DNA of 36,755 nt, taken from positions 1 to 36,755 of the forward strand of contig NZ_JAINZZ010000071.1 of assembly GCF_019890725.1 (NCBI RefSeq), in the 5' to 3' direction. Shown here in pieces: positions 7,899 through 15,836 of this stretch. The stretch comes from Actinacidiphila acidipaludis (GTDB taxonomy: Bacteria > Actinomycetota > Actinomycetes > Streptomycetales > Streptomycetaceae). A program made the position numbers and the translations under genes. The notes beneath the pieces were generated by a model. That model had not been told where the DNA came from, searched no databases, and worked only from the letters and a program-made list of their open reading frames with translations. Positions within the stretch are counted from its first letter, which is position 1, and every line of letters starts with the position of its first letter.

Positions 7899-8831
7899 AT
7901 GTCCGGAGCATCGAAAGCGGAAGCGGTTTATTCGGCCATCGAGGAGGCTTCCTCACTGCTGGACGTCCCCTGCTCGCGCAGCCGCGTCCAGCAGGTGCTG
8001 GGCGCGTTCGGCGACGGCGTGTCGGAGGAGTCGGTGATCGTGCTGGCGATGGCCGGCGGCGAACGCTACCGCGGCGACATCGACTACAACTTCACCGTCC
8101 CCACCCACATCGGCGACCCCTACCAGATCGCGGTCGCAGGCGGGCTCCTCGACGACAGCGACCACCCCGCCTCCCGGCTGCTGTCCGACATCGCCGAACG
8201 CTGCCGGGTCAGCTTCTACGGCGTGGAAGCCGGCGTGGTCGGCGGGTTCAAGAAGACCTACGTCTTCTTCCCGCTGGACGAACTGGGCAGCCTGGAAACC
8301 CTCGCCCAGATCCCCTCGATGCCCAAGGCCGTCGCCGAACACGCCGCCGCGTTCGCCCGCAACGGCATGGACCGGCGGATCTCCATCGTCGGCATCGACT
8401 ACCTCAGCGGCACCATGAACATCTACTACATGGCCGCGCCCGTGGACCAGCAGATGGCCCTGGACCTGCTCGGCGACCTGGACCTGCCCGCGCCCAGCGA
8501 CGAGCTGCTGCGGTTCATCCCCAACTCGTTCTCGATCTACCCCACCTACAGCTGGGACTCCGCGCAGATCAAGCGGGTCTGCTTCTCCGCGGTCAGCCCC
8601 GACCAGCACGCCTACCCCACCACCTTGCACCCCGAGATCGCCACGTTCGCCGCCGCCGCCCCCTACGAGTACGGCGGCGCCCGCGTCCTGGTCTACGGCG
8701 CGACGATCAGCCGCGCGGAGGAGTACCACAAGCTCGGGGTGTACTTCCGCCGGCCCGCGGCGTTCTGGAACTCCCTGCCGCTGGCCGCCACCTTCGAACA
8801 GCTCGTCGCCGCCCAGCGCGCCGCCCAGTAA
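7899..8831 (+). CDS. ABBA-type (NphB/CloQ-like) soluble aromatic prenyltransferase
   Basis: A 310-residue soluble prenyltransferase expected to attach a prenyl group to an aromatic carbon or heteroatom. Against NphB recalled from memory it aligns end to end: EEASSLLDV, D62 in DIDYNFTVP (the Mg-binding Asp), GFKKTYVFFP (K118-Y121), SFSIYPTYSW, the Arg of KRVCF, and HKLGVYF near the C-terminus. D62 suggests Mg2+ dependence. NphB Q161, M162 and K169 correspond to S162, I163 and S170 here, pointing to a different aromatic pocket or diphosphate contact. ATG 7899 has GGGAGGA at 7890-7895. The nearby mevalonate operon and prenyl synthase would provide the allylic donor. The aromatic acceptor and donor chain length are not readable from sequence. 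Confidence 0.95.
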   Translation: MSGASKAEAVYSAIEEASSLLDVPCSRSRVQQVLGAFGDGVSEESVIVLAMAGGERYRGDIDYNFTVPTHIGDPYQIAVAGGLLDDSDHPASRLLSDIAERCRVSFYGVEAGVVGGFKKTYVFFPLDELGSLETLAQIPSMPKAVAEHAAAFARNGMDRRISIVGIDYLSGTMNIYYMAAPVDQQMALDLLGDLDLPAPSDELLRFIPNSFSIYPTYSWDSAQIKRVCFSAVSPDQHAYPTTLHPEIATFAAAAPYEYGGARVLVYGATISRAEEYHKLGVYFRRPAAFWNSLPLAATFEQLVAAQRAAQ

Positions 8832-8892
8832 CCGGCCCCACCCGCCCCACCCCGTCACCGTGTGAAGACCTGAACGCTTACCAGGAGGAGAC

Positions 8893-9360
8893 ATGTCCGA
8901 AGCCATCGACGAGCAGCAGCGTTCCGACGCCCTGGACTCCCTGGGCGGTGTGCTGGGCGAAGCCGGCGCCGCCGCCCTGAACGGGCCGCGTGAACAGCTG
9001 GCCGACGGCCTCCTCCGCGCGGCGTTCACGTTGTGGGAGAACCCCCAGATCCGGCCGAAGCTGCTGGGGATCCTGCACGCGGCGGTCAACAGCGAGCAGG
9101 GCGCCGAGCAGATGCGCGCGTTCCTGGCCAACCAGCTGTTCGCCGAGGCCGGCAAGGCCATCGGCATCGACGGCATGGACATCTACCAGGCCGCCGAGAC
9201 CCTCAAGGTCCCCGCCATCCACGTCAACGCCGCCGCCGGCCAGGTGTGGGGCGTGGTGCTGCTGCGCTACATCGTCAAGCTCGAACCGATCGCCTCGGCC
9301 AGCGCCGACGAGGTCATCGACCTGCTCAACCCCACCATCCAGCGCTACCTGGCCGGCTGA
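8893..9360 (+). CDS. Stand-alone TetR-type C-terminal ligand/dimerisation domain, no HTH
   Basis: A 155-residue all-helical protein whose residues about 38-155 match the C-terminal domain of actinobacterial TetR/AcrR regulators (LWENPQIRPKLLGIL, LFAEAGKAIGID, LRYIVKLEPIASAS, NPTIQRYL). TetR proteins normally carry an N-terminal helix-turn-helix of about 45-60 residues; here the N-terminus is a short acidic stretch (DEQQRSDALDSLGGVLGEAG) with no HTH. ATG 8893 has AGGAGGAG at 8883-8890, and the short upstream spacer carries no in-frame HTH coding, so this is not a mis-set start. It follows the prenyltransferase by 61 nt, probably in the same transcript. It may bind the product or an intermediate, act as a dimerising modulator of a full TetR protein, or have been recruited as an enzyme or carrier; none is shown. 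Confidence 0.82.
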   Translation: MSEAIDEQQRSDALDSLGGVLGEAGAAALNGPREQLADGLLRAAFTLWENPQIRPKLLGILHAAVNSEQGAEQMRAFLANQLFAEAGKAIGIDGMDIYQAAETLKVPAIHVNAAAGQVWGVVLLRYIVKLEPIASASADEVIDLLNPTIQRYLAG

Positions 9361-9470
9361 CCGCGCTCCTCCACCCGCCCCCCCCCGCGACCCGGCGGCC
9401 ACCTGCCGGGCCGCCCGGCCGGTGATCGCGCCGGCACGGCGGGCGGCACGGCGTGTCACAGCGCGGGGGG

Positions 9471-9502
9471 GCTGTCTCGTCCCCAGTAGCGAGACGGACA
9501 GC
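9471..9502. promoter_or_regulatory. Imperfect palindrome upstream of the exporter gene
   Basis: The arms GCTGTC (9471-9476) and GACAGC (9497-9502) enclose a second nested pair, GTCTC (9474-9478) and GAGAC (9491-9495). The element lies about 140 nt before the MFS start and looks like a regulator-binding palindrome, for example for a TetR-family repressor. No protein has been tied to it. Confidence 0.35.
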
Positions 9503-9533
9503 ACCCCGCGACCAGGCGGGACGCGCCGCTCGC

Positions 9534-9571
9534 GGGCACCGGCCCGGCGCCCCCGTGGCGGGCCGGTGCCC
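9534..9571. terminator. Strong hairpin between the TetR-domain gene and the exporter
   Basis: A perfect 13-bp inverted repeat, arms 9534-9546 and 9559-9571, with a 12-nt loop. It lies 173 nt after the preceding stop and 71 nt before the MFS start. It has no T-tract; it fits an actinomycete-type terminator or a leader hairpin in the exporter mRNA. Confidence 0.6.
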
Positions 9572-9642
9572 TGACGGGCAGCGCGTGGCGACGGCAACCC
9601 CCGTGGCTGCGGCCGCAGATGACTCGGAGGAGCACGTTAGGT

Positions 9643-11199
9643 ATGAGTAAGCTGGAAAAGGAAGCGTCCGCCGGGAGTGGCGTGCTGCCCGCTCCCGATC
9701 CGCAGCGGTGGATGGCCCTGGGCGTCCTGACGGCGATGCAGTTCATGCTCATGATGGACGTCACCGTGGTGAACATCGCCCTTCCCCACATCCAAGACAA
9801 CCTGCACTTCTCCGTCGAGGGCCTGGCCTGGGTGGTCAACGGCTACGTGCTGACCGCCGGCGGATTCCTGCTGCTGGGCGGCCGGCTCGCCGACATGTAC
9901 GGCCGCCGCCTGGGCTTCGTCGCCGGTGTCCTGGTCTTCGGTGCCGCCTCGGCGGTGTGCGGGGCCGCGGCGAACTCCTCGATGATGGTCAGCGGCCGGT
10001 TCGTGCAGGGCCTGGGCGAGGCCCTGGCCGGGCCCGCCGCGCTCGGCCTGATCCCGGTGCTCTTCCGCGACCCGAAGGAACGCACCAAGGCCCTGGGCAT
10101 CTGGGGCGGCATGGCCGCGCTGGGCAGCGCGGTCGGCTCCGTCGTCGGCGGCTCGCTGACCGACCTGGTCAGCTGGCGGTGGATCTTCTTCATCAACATC
10201 CCCGTCGCCCTGTTCGCGCTGGTCATGGTGCCCCGTGTGATCCCGGAGAGCCGCATGTCCCGCGACGGCAAGCGCATCGACGTCATCGGCGCGATCGCCG
10301 CCACCGGCGGCCTGGTCGCGGTCGTCTACGGCCTGCTGAAGGCCGCCGACGCCCCCTGGGGATCGGGCCGGGTCCTGGCGCCGCTGCTGGGCGGCCTGGT
10401 CCTGCTGGCCTTCACCGCCGTGTGGGAATCGCGCGTGCCCGACCCGATGATCCCCTTGCGGTTCTTCACCAACCGCACCCGCGTCACCTCCAACGGCGTG
10501 TCGGTGCTGTCGCTGGCCGCGTTCTACACCTACGCCTTCCTGCTCACCCTGTACCTGCAGGAAGTCCTGGGCTACTCCCCGCTCAAGACCGGCCTGTCCT
10601 ACATCCCCTTCACCCTGGCCATCGGCGTCGGGATGGGCGTGTCCACCGCGCTGATGCCCCGCATCGGCGTCAAGGCCACCCTGGCCATCGCGTTCCTGGG
10701 CAGCGCCGGCGGCCTGGCCCTGGCCGCCGGCGGCCTGGCCACCCACGCCTCCTTCGTCGGCGGGATCATGCCCGGGCTGCTGGTCTACGGCTTCTTCAAC
10801 GCCGTCGGCTACCCGGCGCTGACCAACGGCGCCCTGCACCAGGTCACCGGGCAGGACGCGGGCCTGGGCTCGGGCGTGCAGACCGCCATGCAGCAGGTCG
10901 GCGCGTCGCTGGGCCTGGCCACCCTGGTGCCGCTGGCCCTGCGCTACGTCAAGCACCACGTCGCGCACGGCACCACCGCCCCGGTCGCCGAGACCCACGG
11001 CTACGCCCTGGCACTGCGGGTGGCCGCCGTGGTCCTGGTGGCCGCCGCGGTCCTGGCGGTGCTGCTGCTGGAGAAGGTCGACGCCAAACCGCGAGACGCG
11101 GCCGCCGAGGCCACCGCGGGCTCCGACGGCCCCGGCAGCACCGACGGCTCGGACGGGCCCCGGTCCTCCGGCACCCCGGCCAGCCCCGCCACCGCCTGA
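9643..11199 (+). CDS. MFS drug exporter, DHA2 (EmrB/QacA) family
   Basis: A 518-residue integral membrane protein with about 14 predicted hydrophobic helices. Motif A is visible as GGRLADMYGRRLGF after the second helix, motif D1-like TVVNIALPHIQ in helix 1, and LGSAVGSVVGGSLTD corresponds to motif C, typical of proton-driven antiporters. The C-terminal tail is a hydrophilic Ala/Gly/Ser-rich stretch of about 40 residues. The start ATG 9643 follows GGAGGAG (9626-9632); the frame opens at 9619 but lacks an RBS there. It likely exports the cluster product or confers self-resistance. It has its own upstream region with a palindrome and hairpin, so separate regulation from the prenyltransferase genes is likely. 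Confidence 0.95.
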   Translation: MSKLEKEASAGSGVLPAPDPQRWMALGVLTAMQFMLMMDVTVVNIALPHIQDNLHFSVEGLAWVVNGYVLTAGGFLLLGGRLADMYGRRLGFVAGVLVFGAASAVCGAAANSSMMVSGRFVQGLGEALAGPAALGLIPVLFRDPKERTKALGIWGGMAALGSAVGSVVGGSLTDLVSWRWIFFINIPVALFALVMVPRVIPESRMSRDGKRIDVIGAIAATGGLVAVVYGLLKAADAPWGSGRVLAPLLGGLVLLAFTAVWESRVPDPMIPLRFFTNRTRVTSNGVSVLSLAAFYTYAFLLTLYLQEVLGYSPLKTGLSYIPFTLAIGVGMGVSTALMPRIGVKATLAIAFLGSAGGLALAAGGLATHASFVGGIMPGLLVYGFFNAVGYPALTNGALHQVTGQDAGLGSGVQTAMQQVGASLGLATLVPLALRYVKHHVAHGTTAPVAETHGYALALRVAAVVLVAAAVLAVLLLEKVDAKPRDAAAEATAGSDGPGSTDGSDGPRSSGTPASPATA

Positions 11200-11208
11200 C
11201 CCACCCCC

Positions 11209-11276
11209 GGCGGCCTGCGGCCGCCGCCCGCACCACCCGGACCCCCGGTCCCGCCCCACGGCGGAGCCGGGGGTCC
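11209..11276. terminator. Tandem hairpins after the exporter gene
   Basis: Two stems follow the MFS stop: GGCGGC/GCCGCC (11209-11214 and 11220-11225), then a perfect 10-bp stem with arms 11239-11248 and 11267-11276 and an 18-nt loop that can pair internally (CCGC/GCGG). They probably terminate the exporter transcript ahead of the mevalonate operon. Confidence 0.6.
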
Positions 11277-11344
11277 GACCATGCCCGCCCCCACACCCGC
11301 ACCGTCTGCCGGCACCCCTGCCGGCACCCCTGCCAGCAAAGGAG

Positions 11345-12424
11345 ATGAGGGCGTTGACGTTCCCGACCCCGGCCGAGGGGGTCTTCGACCCTCCCCGTGC
11401 CCGCAGCGTCGGCGTCGGCCGCGCACACGCCAAAGCCATCGTGCTGGGGGAGCACGCGGTGGTCTACGGGGCGCCGGCGCTGGCCCTGCCCGTCCCGCAG
11501 CTGACCGTCACCGCCACCGCCGGACTGTGCACCCGCACCGACACCCGCACCCGCACCGGCACCCGCACCGGCGGCGGTGGCGGCGGCGGTGGTGGGGGCG
11601 GTGGTGACGCGGGCGGGCGGGTGGCGTTCACGATGACCGGCTCGCCGTCACGGCCGGTGGTCACCCGCGCCTTCGACGGCCTGGCCGCGCTGACCGACAC
11701 CTTCACCGCCGCGATCGGCGCCGGCGGCGGCCCGCACCTGGACGTCGTCATCGACGGCGGCATCCCGCACGGGCGGGGCCTGGGCTCCAGCGCCGCCTAC
11801 GCCCGCGCGGTCGTGCTGGCCCTGGCCGACCTGTACGACCGGCCGCTGACCGAGCAGCAGACCTTCGACCTGGTGCAGAGCTCGGAGAACATCGCCCACG
11901 GCCGGTCCAGCGGCGTGGACGCCCGCGCGGTCGGCGCGAGCGCCCCGCTGTACTTCCGGGCCGGCCGCGCGCAGAGCGTCGCGGCCGGCGGGCAGGGGGT
12001 GTTCGTCATCGCCGACAGCGGCGTGGCCGGCAGCACCAAGGACGCGGTGGACCTGCTGCGCCGGCGTCTGGCCGCCCGCCCCGGCGCGCAGGACGCCTTC
12101 GTCACCGCCGCCACCGCGGCCACCGAACGCGCCCGCCACGCGCTGGCCGCCGGCCACGACCGGGAACTGGGCGCGTGCCTGACGGACTACCACGGCCTGC
12201 TGCGCGACGCGGGGGTGAGCACCCCGGGTATCGACGCGCTGGTCCAGGCGGCCCTGGAGGCCGGCAGCCACGGCGCGAAGATCACCGGCGGCGGCCTGGG
12301 CGGCTGCATGATCGCCTTCACCCATCCCGACACCGCCGGGCAGGTCACCCGGCGCCTGCACGCCGCCGGCGCCGTGCAGACCTGGGTCGTCCCGCTGAGA
12401 GGGTTCGCCAGCCATGGCCGCTGA
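11345..12424 (+). CDS. mvk: Mevalonate kinase
   Basis: A 359-residue GHMP kinase making 5-phosphomevalonate from mevalonate and ATP. Motif 1 KAIVLGEHAVVYG is near the N-terminus, the ATP-binding GRGLGSSAAYA lies near 142-152, and the C-terminal KITGGGLGGCM near 314-324. An unusual low-complexity insertion occupies about residues 60-87: Thr-Arg repeats followed by a run of Gly. The start is ambiguous: AAAGGAG directly abuts ATG 11345, too close for normal spacing, while TTG 11354 (codon 4) sits 9 nt after GGAG. This is the first gene of a seven-gene operon whose order matches the mevalonate cluster of Streptomyces sp. CL190 as I remember it. Confidence 0.95.
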   Translation: MRALTFPTPAEGVFDPPRARSVGVGRAHAKAIVLGEHAVVYGAPALALPVPQLTVTATAGLCTRTDTRTRTGTRTGGGGGGGGGGGGDAGGRVAFTMTGSPSRPVVTRAFDGLAALTDTFTAAIGAGGGPHLDVVIDGGIPHGRGLGSSAAYARAVVLALADLYDRPLTEQQTFDLVQSSENIAHGRSSGVDARAVGASAPLYFRAGRAQSVAAGGQGVFVIADSGVAGSTKDAVDLLRRRLAARPGAQDAFVTAATAATERARHALAAGHDRELGACLTDYHGLLRDAGVSTPGIDALVQAALEAGSHGAKITGGGLGGCMIAFTHPDTAGQVTRRLHAAGAVQTWVVPLRGFASHGR

Positions 12425-13613
12425 CCGGCACACCACCACCACCGCACCCGCACCCGCCCCGCCATCCGCCCCCGCCACGTCACCGGCCCCCGCAACCGTG
12501 CCCGGTTCCGCAACCGGGCCCGCTACCGCGTCTGCCGCCGCGCAGGGTGTGGCGGCGGGTCGGGTGTGCCTGGGGGAGCCGCAGTTGTGGGCGGCGGCGG
12601 CCGGTTCGGGGTGCGCGGTGGCGGTGGCGCATCCGAACATCGCGTTGATCAAGTACTGGGGCAAGCGGGACGAGGAGTGGGTGCTGCCGGCGGCCGACAG
12701 TCTGTCGCTGACGCTGGACGTCTTCCCCACCACCACCGGGGTCCGGCTGGCGCCGCAGGCTGCGGGGGACCGGGTGCTGCTGGGCGGCCAGGAGGCCACC
12801 GGCCCGGCGCAGGCGCGGGTCGCGGACTTCCTCCACCTGGTGCGGGAGCTGGCCGGGCGGCGGGAGCCGGCGGTCGTGGACAGCCGGAACACGGTGCCCA
12901 CCGGCGCGGGTCTGGCGTCCTCCGCGAGCGGGTTCGCCGCGCTGGCGGTGGCCGCGGCCGCCGCCTACGGCCTGGCCGCCGATCCGGCCGCGTTGTCGCG
13001 GCTGGCGCGCCGCGGTTCGGGTTCGGCGTGCCGGTCGCTGTTCGGCGGATTCGCGCAGTGGCACGCGGCGCTGGACGCCGGCGGTGGTGCGGCCGCGGAC
13101 CGGGTGTCGCTGGCCGAGCCGGTGCCGGCGGCGGCCGGCCTCGAGGTGGCGCTGGTGATCGTGGTGGTCAACGCCGGGCCCAAGGCGGTCTCCAGCCGGG
13201 CGGCGATGCGCCGCACGGTGGCGACCTCGCCGCTGTACCGGCCGTGGGTGGCCTCCAGCGTGCAGGACCTGACGCAGATGCGGGCGGCGCTGGCCGCCGG
13301 TGATCTGAACGCGGTGGGGGAGATCACCGAACGCAACGCGCTGGGCATGCACGCCACGATGCTCGCCGCGCGGCCCGCGGTGCGCTATCTGGCGCCGGCG
13401 TCGCTGACGGCGCTGGACGCGGTGCTGGCCCTGCGCGAGCGGGGACTTGCCGCGTACGCGACGATGGACGCCGGCCCGAACGTGAAGGTGCTGTGCGCCG
13501 CCGGCCAGGCATCGCAGGTCGCGGCGGCGTTGCGGGAGGCGGTGCCGCAGGCGTCGGTGGTGGTGGCCCGGCCGGGGCCCGGTGCGCGGCTGGTGGCCGG
13601 GGACGGGCGGTGA
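12414..13613 (+). CDS. mvaD: Diphosphomevalonate decarboxylase
   Basis: A 399-residue GHMP-family enzyme converting mevalonate diphosphate to isopentenyl diphosphate with ATP use and loss of CO2. Diagnostic features are AVAHPNIALIKYWGKRDE (about 70-87), the DSLSLTLD strand, SSASGFAALAVAAAAAYG, SGSACRSLFGGF, and the C-terminal TMDAGPNVKVL with the catalytic-site Asp. The first 45 or so residues are a Thr/Ala/Pro-rich tail not usual for the family. It may be genuine, since ATG 12414 overlaps the mevalonate kinase stop by 11 nt, or translation may begin at in-frame GTG 12549 or 12564, for which I see no good RBS. The family call is secure. Confidence 0.95.
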   Translation: MAADRHTTTTAPAPAPPSAPATSPAPATVPGSATGPATASAAAQGVAAGRVCLGEPQLWAAAAGSGCAVAVAHPNIALIKYWGKRDEEWVLPAADSLSLTLDVFPTTTGVRLAPQAAGDRVLLGGQEATGPAQARVADFLHLVRELAGRREPAVVDSRNTVPTGAGLASSASGFAALAVAAAAAYGLAADPAALSRLARRGSGSACRSLFGGFAQWHAALDAGGGAAADRVSLAEPVPAAAGLEVALVIVVVNAGPKAVSSRAAMRRTVATSPLYRPWVASSVQDLTQMRAALAAGDLNAVGEITERNALGMHATMLAARPAVRYLAPASLTALDAVLALRERGLAAYATMDAGPNVKVLCAAGQASQVAAALREAVPQASVVVARPGPGARLVAGDGR

Positions 13614-14719
13614 GCGGCCCGGGCGTGGTGGTGCGCCGCGCGCCGGGCAAGCTGTTCGTGGCCGGGGAGTACGCGGTCGTCGACGGCGGCAGTCCGGCGG
13701 TGCTGGTGGCCGTGGACCGGTATGTCACCGTCACCCTGACGCCCCGGCAGGTTCCGGGGGTGGAGATCTCCTCGGACCTGGGCCCGGCGGGCAGCACCTG
13801 GTCGTGGGCCGGGACCCGCCTGATCCCGGCACCGGGAACCGATCCGGCGGTGGAGGGCCGGCTGGCGCACGTGCGCAGCGCGATCGAGACCGTCGCGGGG
13901 CTGCTGGCCGCCCGCGGCCGCGGACTGCCCGGATGTCACCTGGCCGTGACCAGCACCCTGCACGAGGGCGGCACCAAGTACGGGCTGGGCTCCAGCGGCG
14001 CGGTCACCGTCGCCGCGATCGACGCGCTGTGCGCGTTCGCCGGCCTGGACACCGACGCCGAACAGCGCTTCCGGCTGGCGCTGCTGGCCACCGCGGCACT
14101 CGACCCGCGCGCCTCCGGCGGGGACCTGGCGGCCTCCACGTGGGGCGGCTGGGTGTGCTACCAGGCCCCGGACCGGGCGCACCTGGCCCGGCTGGCGGCC
14201 CGCGACGGGGTGGCGGCGGCGCTGACGGCGCCGTGGCCGGGCTTGGGGTTGCGCACCCTGACCGCGCCGGCGGGGCTGGACCTGCAGGTGGGGTGGACGG
14301 GCCGGCCGGCGTCCACCGCGGCGCTGGTCGCCGGCCTGGACGCCGCGTCCTGGCGGGGCGGGCCGGCGCACGAACGGTTCGTGACCGCCACCAACGACTG
14401 TGTGCGGGCCCTGGTCGCCGCGCTGGACGGCGGGCAGGCCGCCGGGGTGCTTCAGCAGGTCGATGCCGCGGGGCGGCAACTGGCCGTCCTGGACGAGCAG
14501 GTGGGTCTGGGAGTGTTCACGCCCGCGCTGCGGGCGCTGGTCGAGGCCGCCCGGCAGGCGGGCGGTGCGGCCAAACCCTCGGGGGCCGGCGGCGGGGACT
14601 GCGGGATCGCGCTGCTGGCGGCCGGCGCACCGCACTCCCGCGCGTGGCTGCACCGCGCCTGGAACCGGGCCGGGGTGCTGCCGCTGCCGCTGAAGGTCGC
14701 CGCAACCATCGCCAGGTGA
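13610..14719 (+). CDS. Phosphomevalonate kinase
   Basis: A 369-residue GHMP kinase converting phosphomevalonate to diphosphomevalonate. Motif 1 is APGKLFVAGEYAVVDGG (about 10-26), followed by VAVDRYVTVTL. The ATP loop is YGLGSSGAVTVAAIDAL near 124-140, and the C-terminal motif is SGAGGGDCGIALL. The start is GTG 13610, whose GTGA overlaps the decarboxylase stop by 4 nt; the frame is open upstream, but the homology begins here. With MK and MVD it completes the classical lower mevalonate pathway. Confidence 0.95.
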   Translation: MSGPGVVVRRAPGKLFVAGEYAVVDGGSPAVLVAVDRYVTVTLTPRQVPGVEISSDLGPAGSTWSWAGTRLIPAPGTDPAVEGRLAHVRSAIETVAGLLAARGRGLPGCHLAVTSTLHEGGTKYGLGSSGAVTVAAIDALCAFAGLDTDAEQRFRLALLATAALDPRASGGDLAASTWGGWVCYQAPDRAHLARLAARDGVAAALTAPWPGLGLRTLTAPAGLDLQVGWTGRPASTAALVAGLDAASWRGGPAHERFVTATNDCVRALVAALDGGQAAGVLQQVDAAGRQLAVLDEQVGLGVFTPALRALVEAARQAGGAAKPSGAGGGDCGIALLAAGAPHSRAWLHRAWNRAGVLPLPLKVAATIAR

Positions 14720-14735
14720 AGGGGAAACCACGCAC

Positions 14736-15836
14736 ATGTCAGGGACGATCGCGCAACGCAAGGACGACCACGTCCGGCTCGCGGTGGAACAGCAGCGCCG
14801 GCCCGCGGCGGGCAACCAGTTCGACGAGGTGACATTCGTCCACCACGCGCTGGCCGGCCTGGACCGGGACCAGGTGTCGCTGGCCACCTCGTTCGCCGGG
14901 CTGACCTGGCCGGTGCCGCTGTACATCAACGCGATGACCGGCGGCAGCGCGGGCACCGGGCGGATCAACGCCGCTCTGGCGGCCGCGGCCCACCAGACCG
15001 GCGTGCCGATCGCCTCGGGGTCGATGAGCGCCTACTTCAAGGACCCCGGCTGTGCGGGGACGTTCTCGGTGCTGCGGGAGAACAACCCCGGCGGGTTCGT
15101 GATGGCCAACGTCAACGCGACCGCGTCGGTGGACAACGCGCGCGCCGCGGTCGATCTGCTGGCCGCGGACGCGCTGCAGATCCACGTCAACACCGTGCAG
15201 GAGACGGTGATGCCCGAAGGCGACCGGTCCTTCGCCTCCTGGGTGCCGCAGATCGCCGCGATCGCCGCCGCCGTGCAGGTGCCGGTGATCGTCAAGGAGG
15301 TCGGGTTCGGGCTGAGCCGGCGCAGCGTGCAGCAGCTGGCGGGGCTGGGGGTGGCGGTCGCCGATCTCGGCGGCCGCGGCGGCACCGACTTCGCGGCGAT
15401 CGAGAACGGGCGGCGGCCGCTGGGCGACTACGCCTACCTCGACGGGTGGGGCCTGTCGACGGCCGCGTGCCTGCTGGACGCCGCCGGCGCCGGTCTGCCG
15501 GTGCTGGCCTCGGGCGGGGTGCGGCATCCGCTGGACGTGGCGCGGGCGCTGGCGCTGGGCGCGGGCGCGGTCGGCGCCTCGGGCACGTTCCTGCGGACCC
15601 TGCTCGACGGCGGCCCCGACGCGCTGATCACGCAGATCACCACCTGGCTGGACCAGCTCGCCGCGCTGCTGACACTGCTGGGCGCCGCACACCCGGCCGC
15701 CCTCACATCCTGCGATGTGCTGATCGGCGGCCGGCTTCGGGAGTTCTGCGCCGACCGCGGCATCGACACCGCCGCGCTGGCCCGGCGTTCGACGACCGGC
15801 CCGGCGGGCCGGAAGGGAGACGGGGAAGCACGATGA
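14736..15836 (+). CDS. fni: Isopentenyl-diphosphate delta-isomerase, type 2 (FMN-dependent)
   Basis: A 366-residue FMN TIM-barrel isomerase interconverting IPP and DMAPP, needed because the mevalonate route makes only IPP. It is unrelated to type 1 Nudix IDI. Family motifs are INAMTGGSAGTGRIN, the IASGSM FMN contact, HVNTVQETVMPEGDR (conserved Gln and Glu), VIVKEVGFG, and the glycine-rich DLGGRGGTDF. The length agrees with the Streptomyces CL190 enzyme. ATG 14736 lies 16 nt after the PMK stop with a GAAGGGGAA ribosome binding site. It should require reduced FMN, NADPH and Mg2+. Confidence 0.97.
   Translation: MSGTIAQRKDDHVRLAVEQQRRPAAGNQFDEVTFVHHALAGLDRDQVSLATSFAGLTWPVPLYINAMTGGSAGTGRINAALAAAAHQTGVPIASGSMSAYFKDPGCAGTFSVLRENNPGGFVMANVNATASVDNARAAVDLLAADALQIHVNTVQETVMPEGDRSFASWVPQIAAIAAAVQVPVIVKEVGFGLSRRSVQQLAGLGVAVADLGGRGGTDFAAIENGRRPLGDYAYLDGWGLSTAACLLDAAGAGLPVLASGGVRHPLDVARALALGAGAVGASGTFLRTLLDGGPDALITQITTWLDQLAALLTLLGAAHPAALTSCDVLIGGRLREFCADRGIDTAALARRSTTGPAGRKGDGEAR

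Noticed and set aside
8893..9360. Annotating a normal TetR transcriptional repressor
   Set aside because: No helix-turn-helix in the protein, and no room or frame for one between the prenyltransferase stop (8831) and the ATG.
9619..9642. Earlier exporter start at ATG 9619, which would add a TTA codon
   Set aside because: No Shine-Dalgarno before 9619, and GGAGGAG (9626-9632) is placed to serve ATG 9643, so I do not count a bldA control here.
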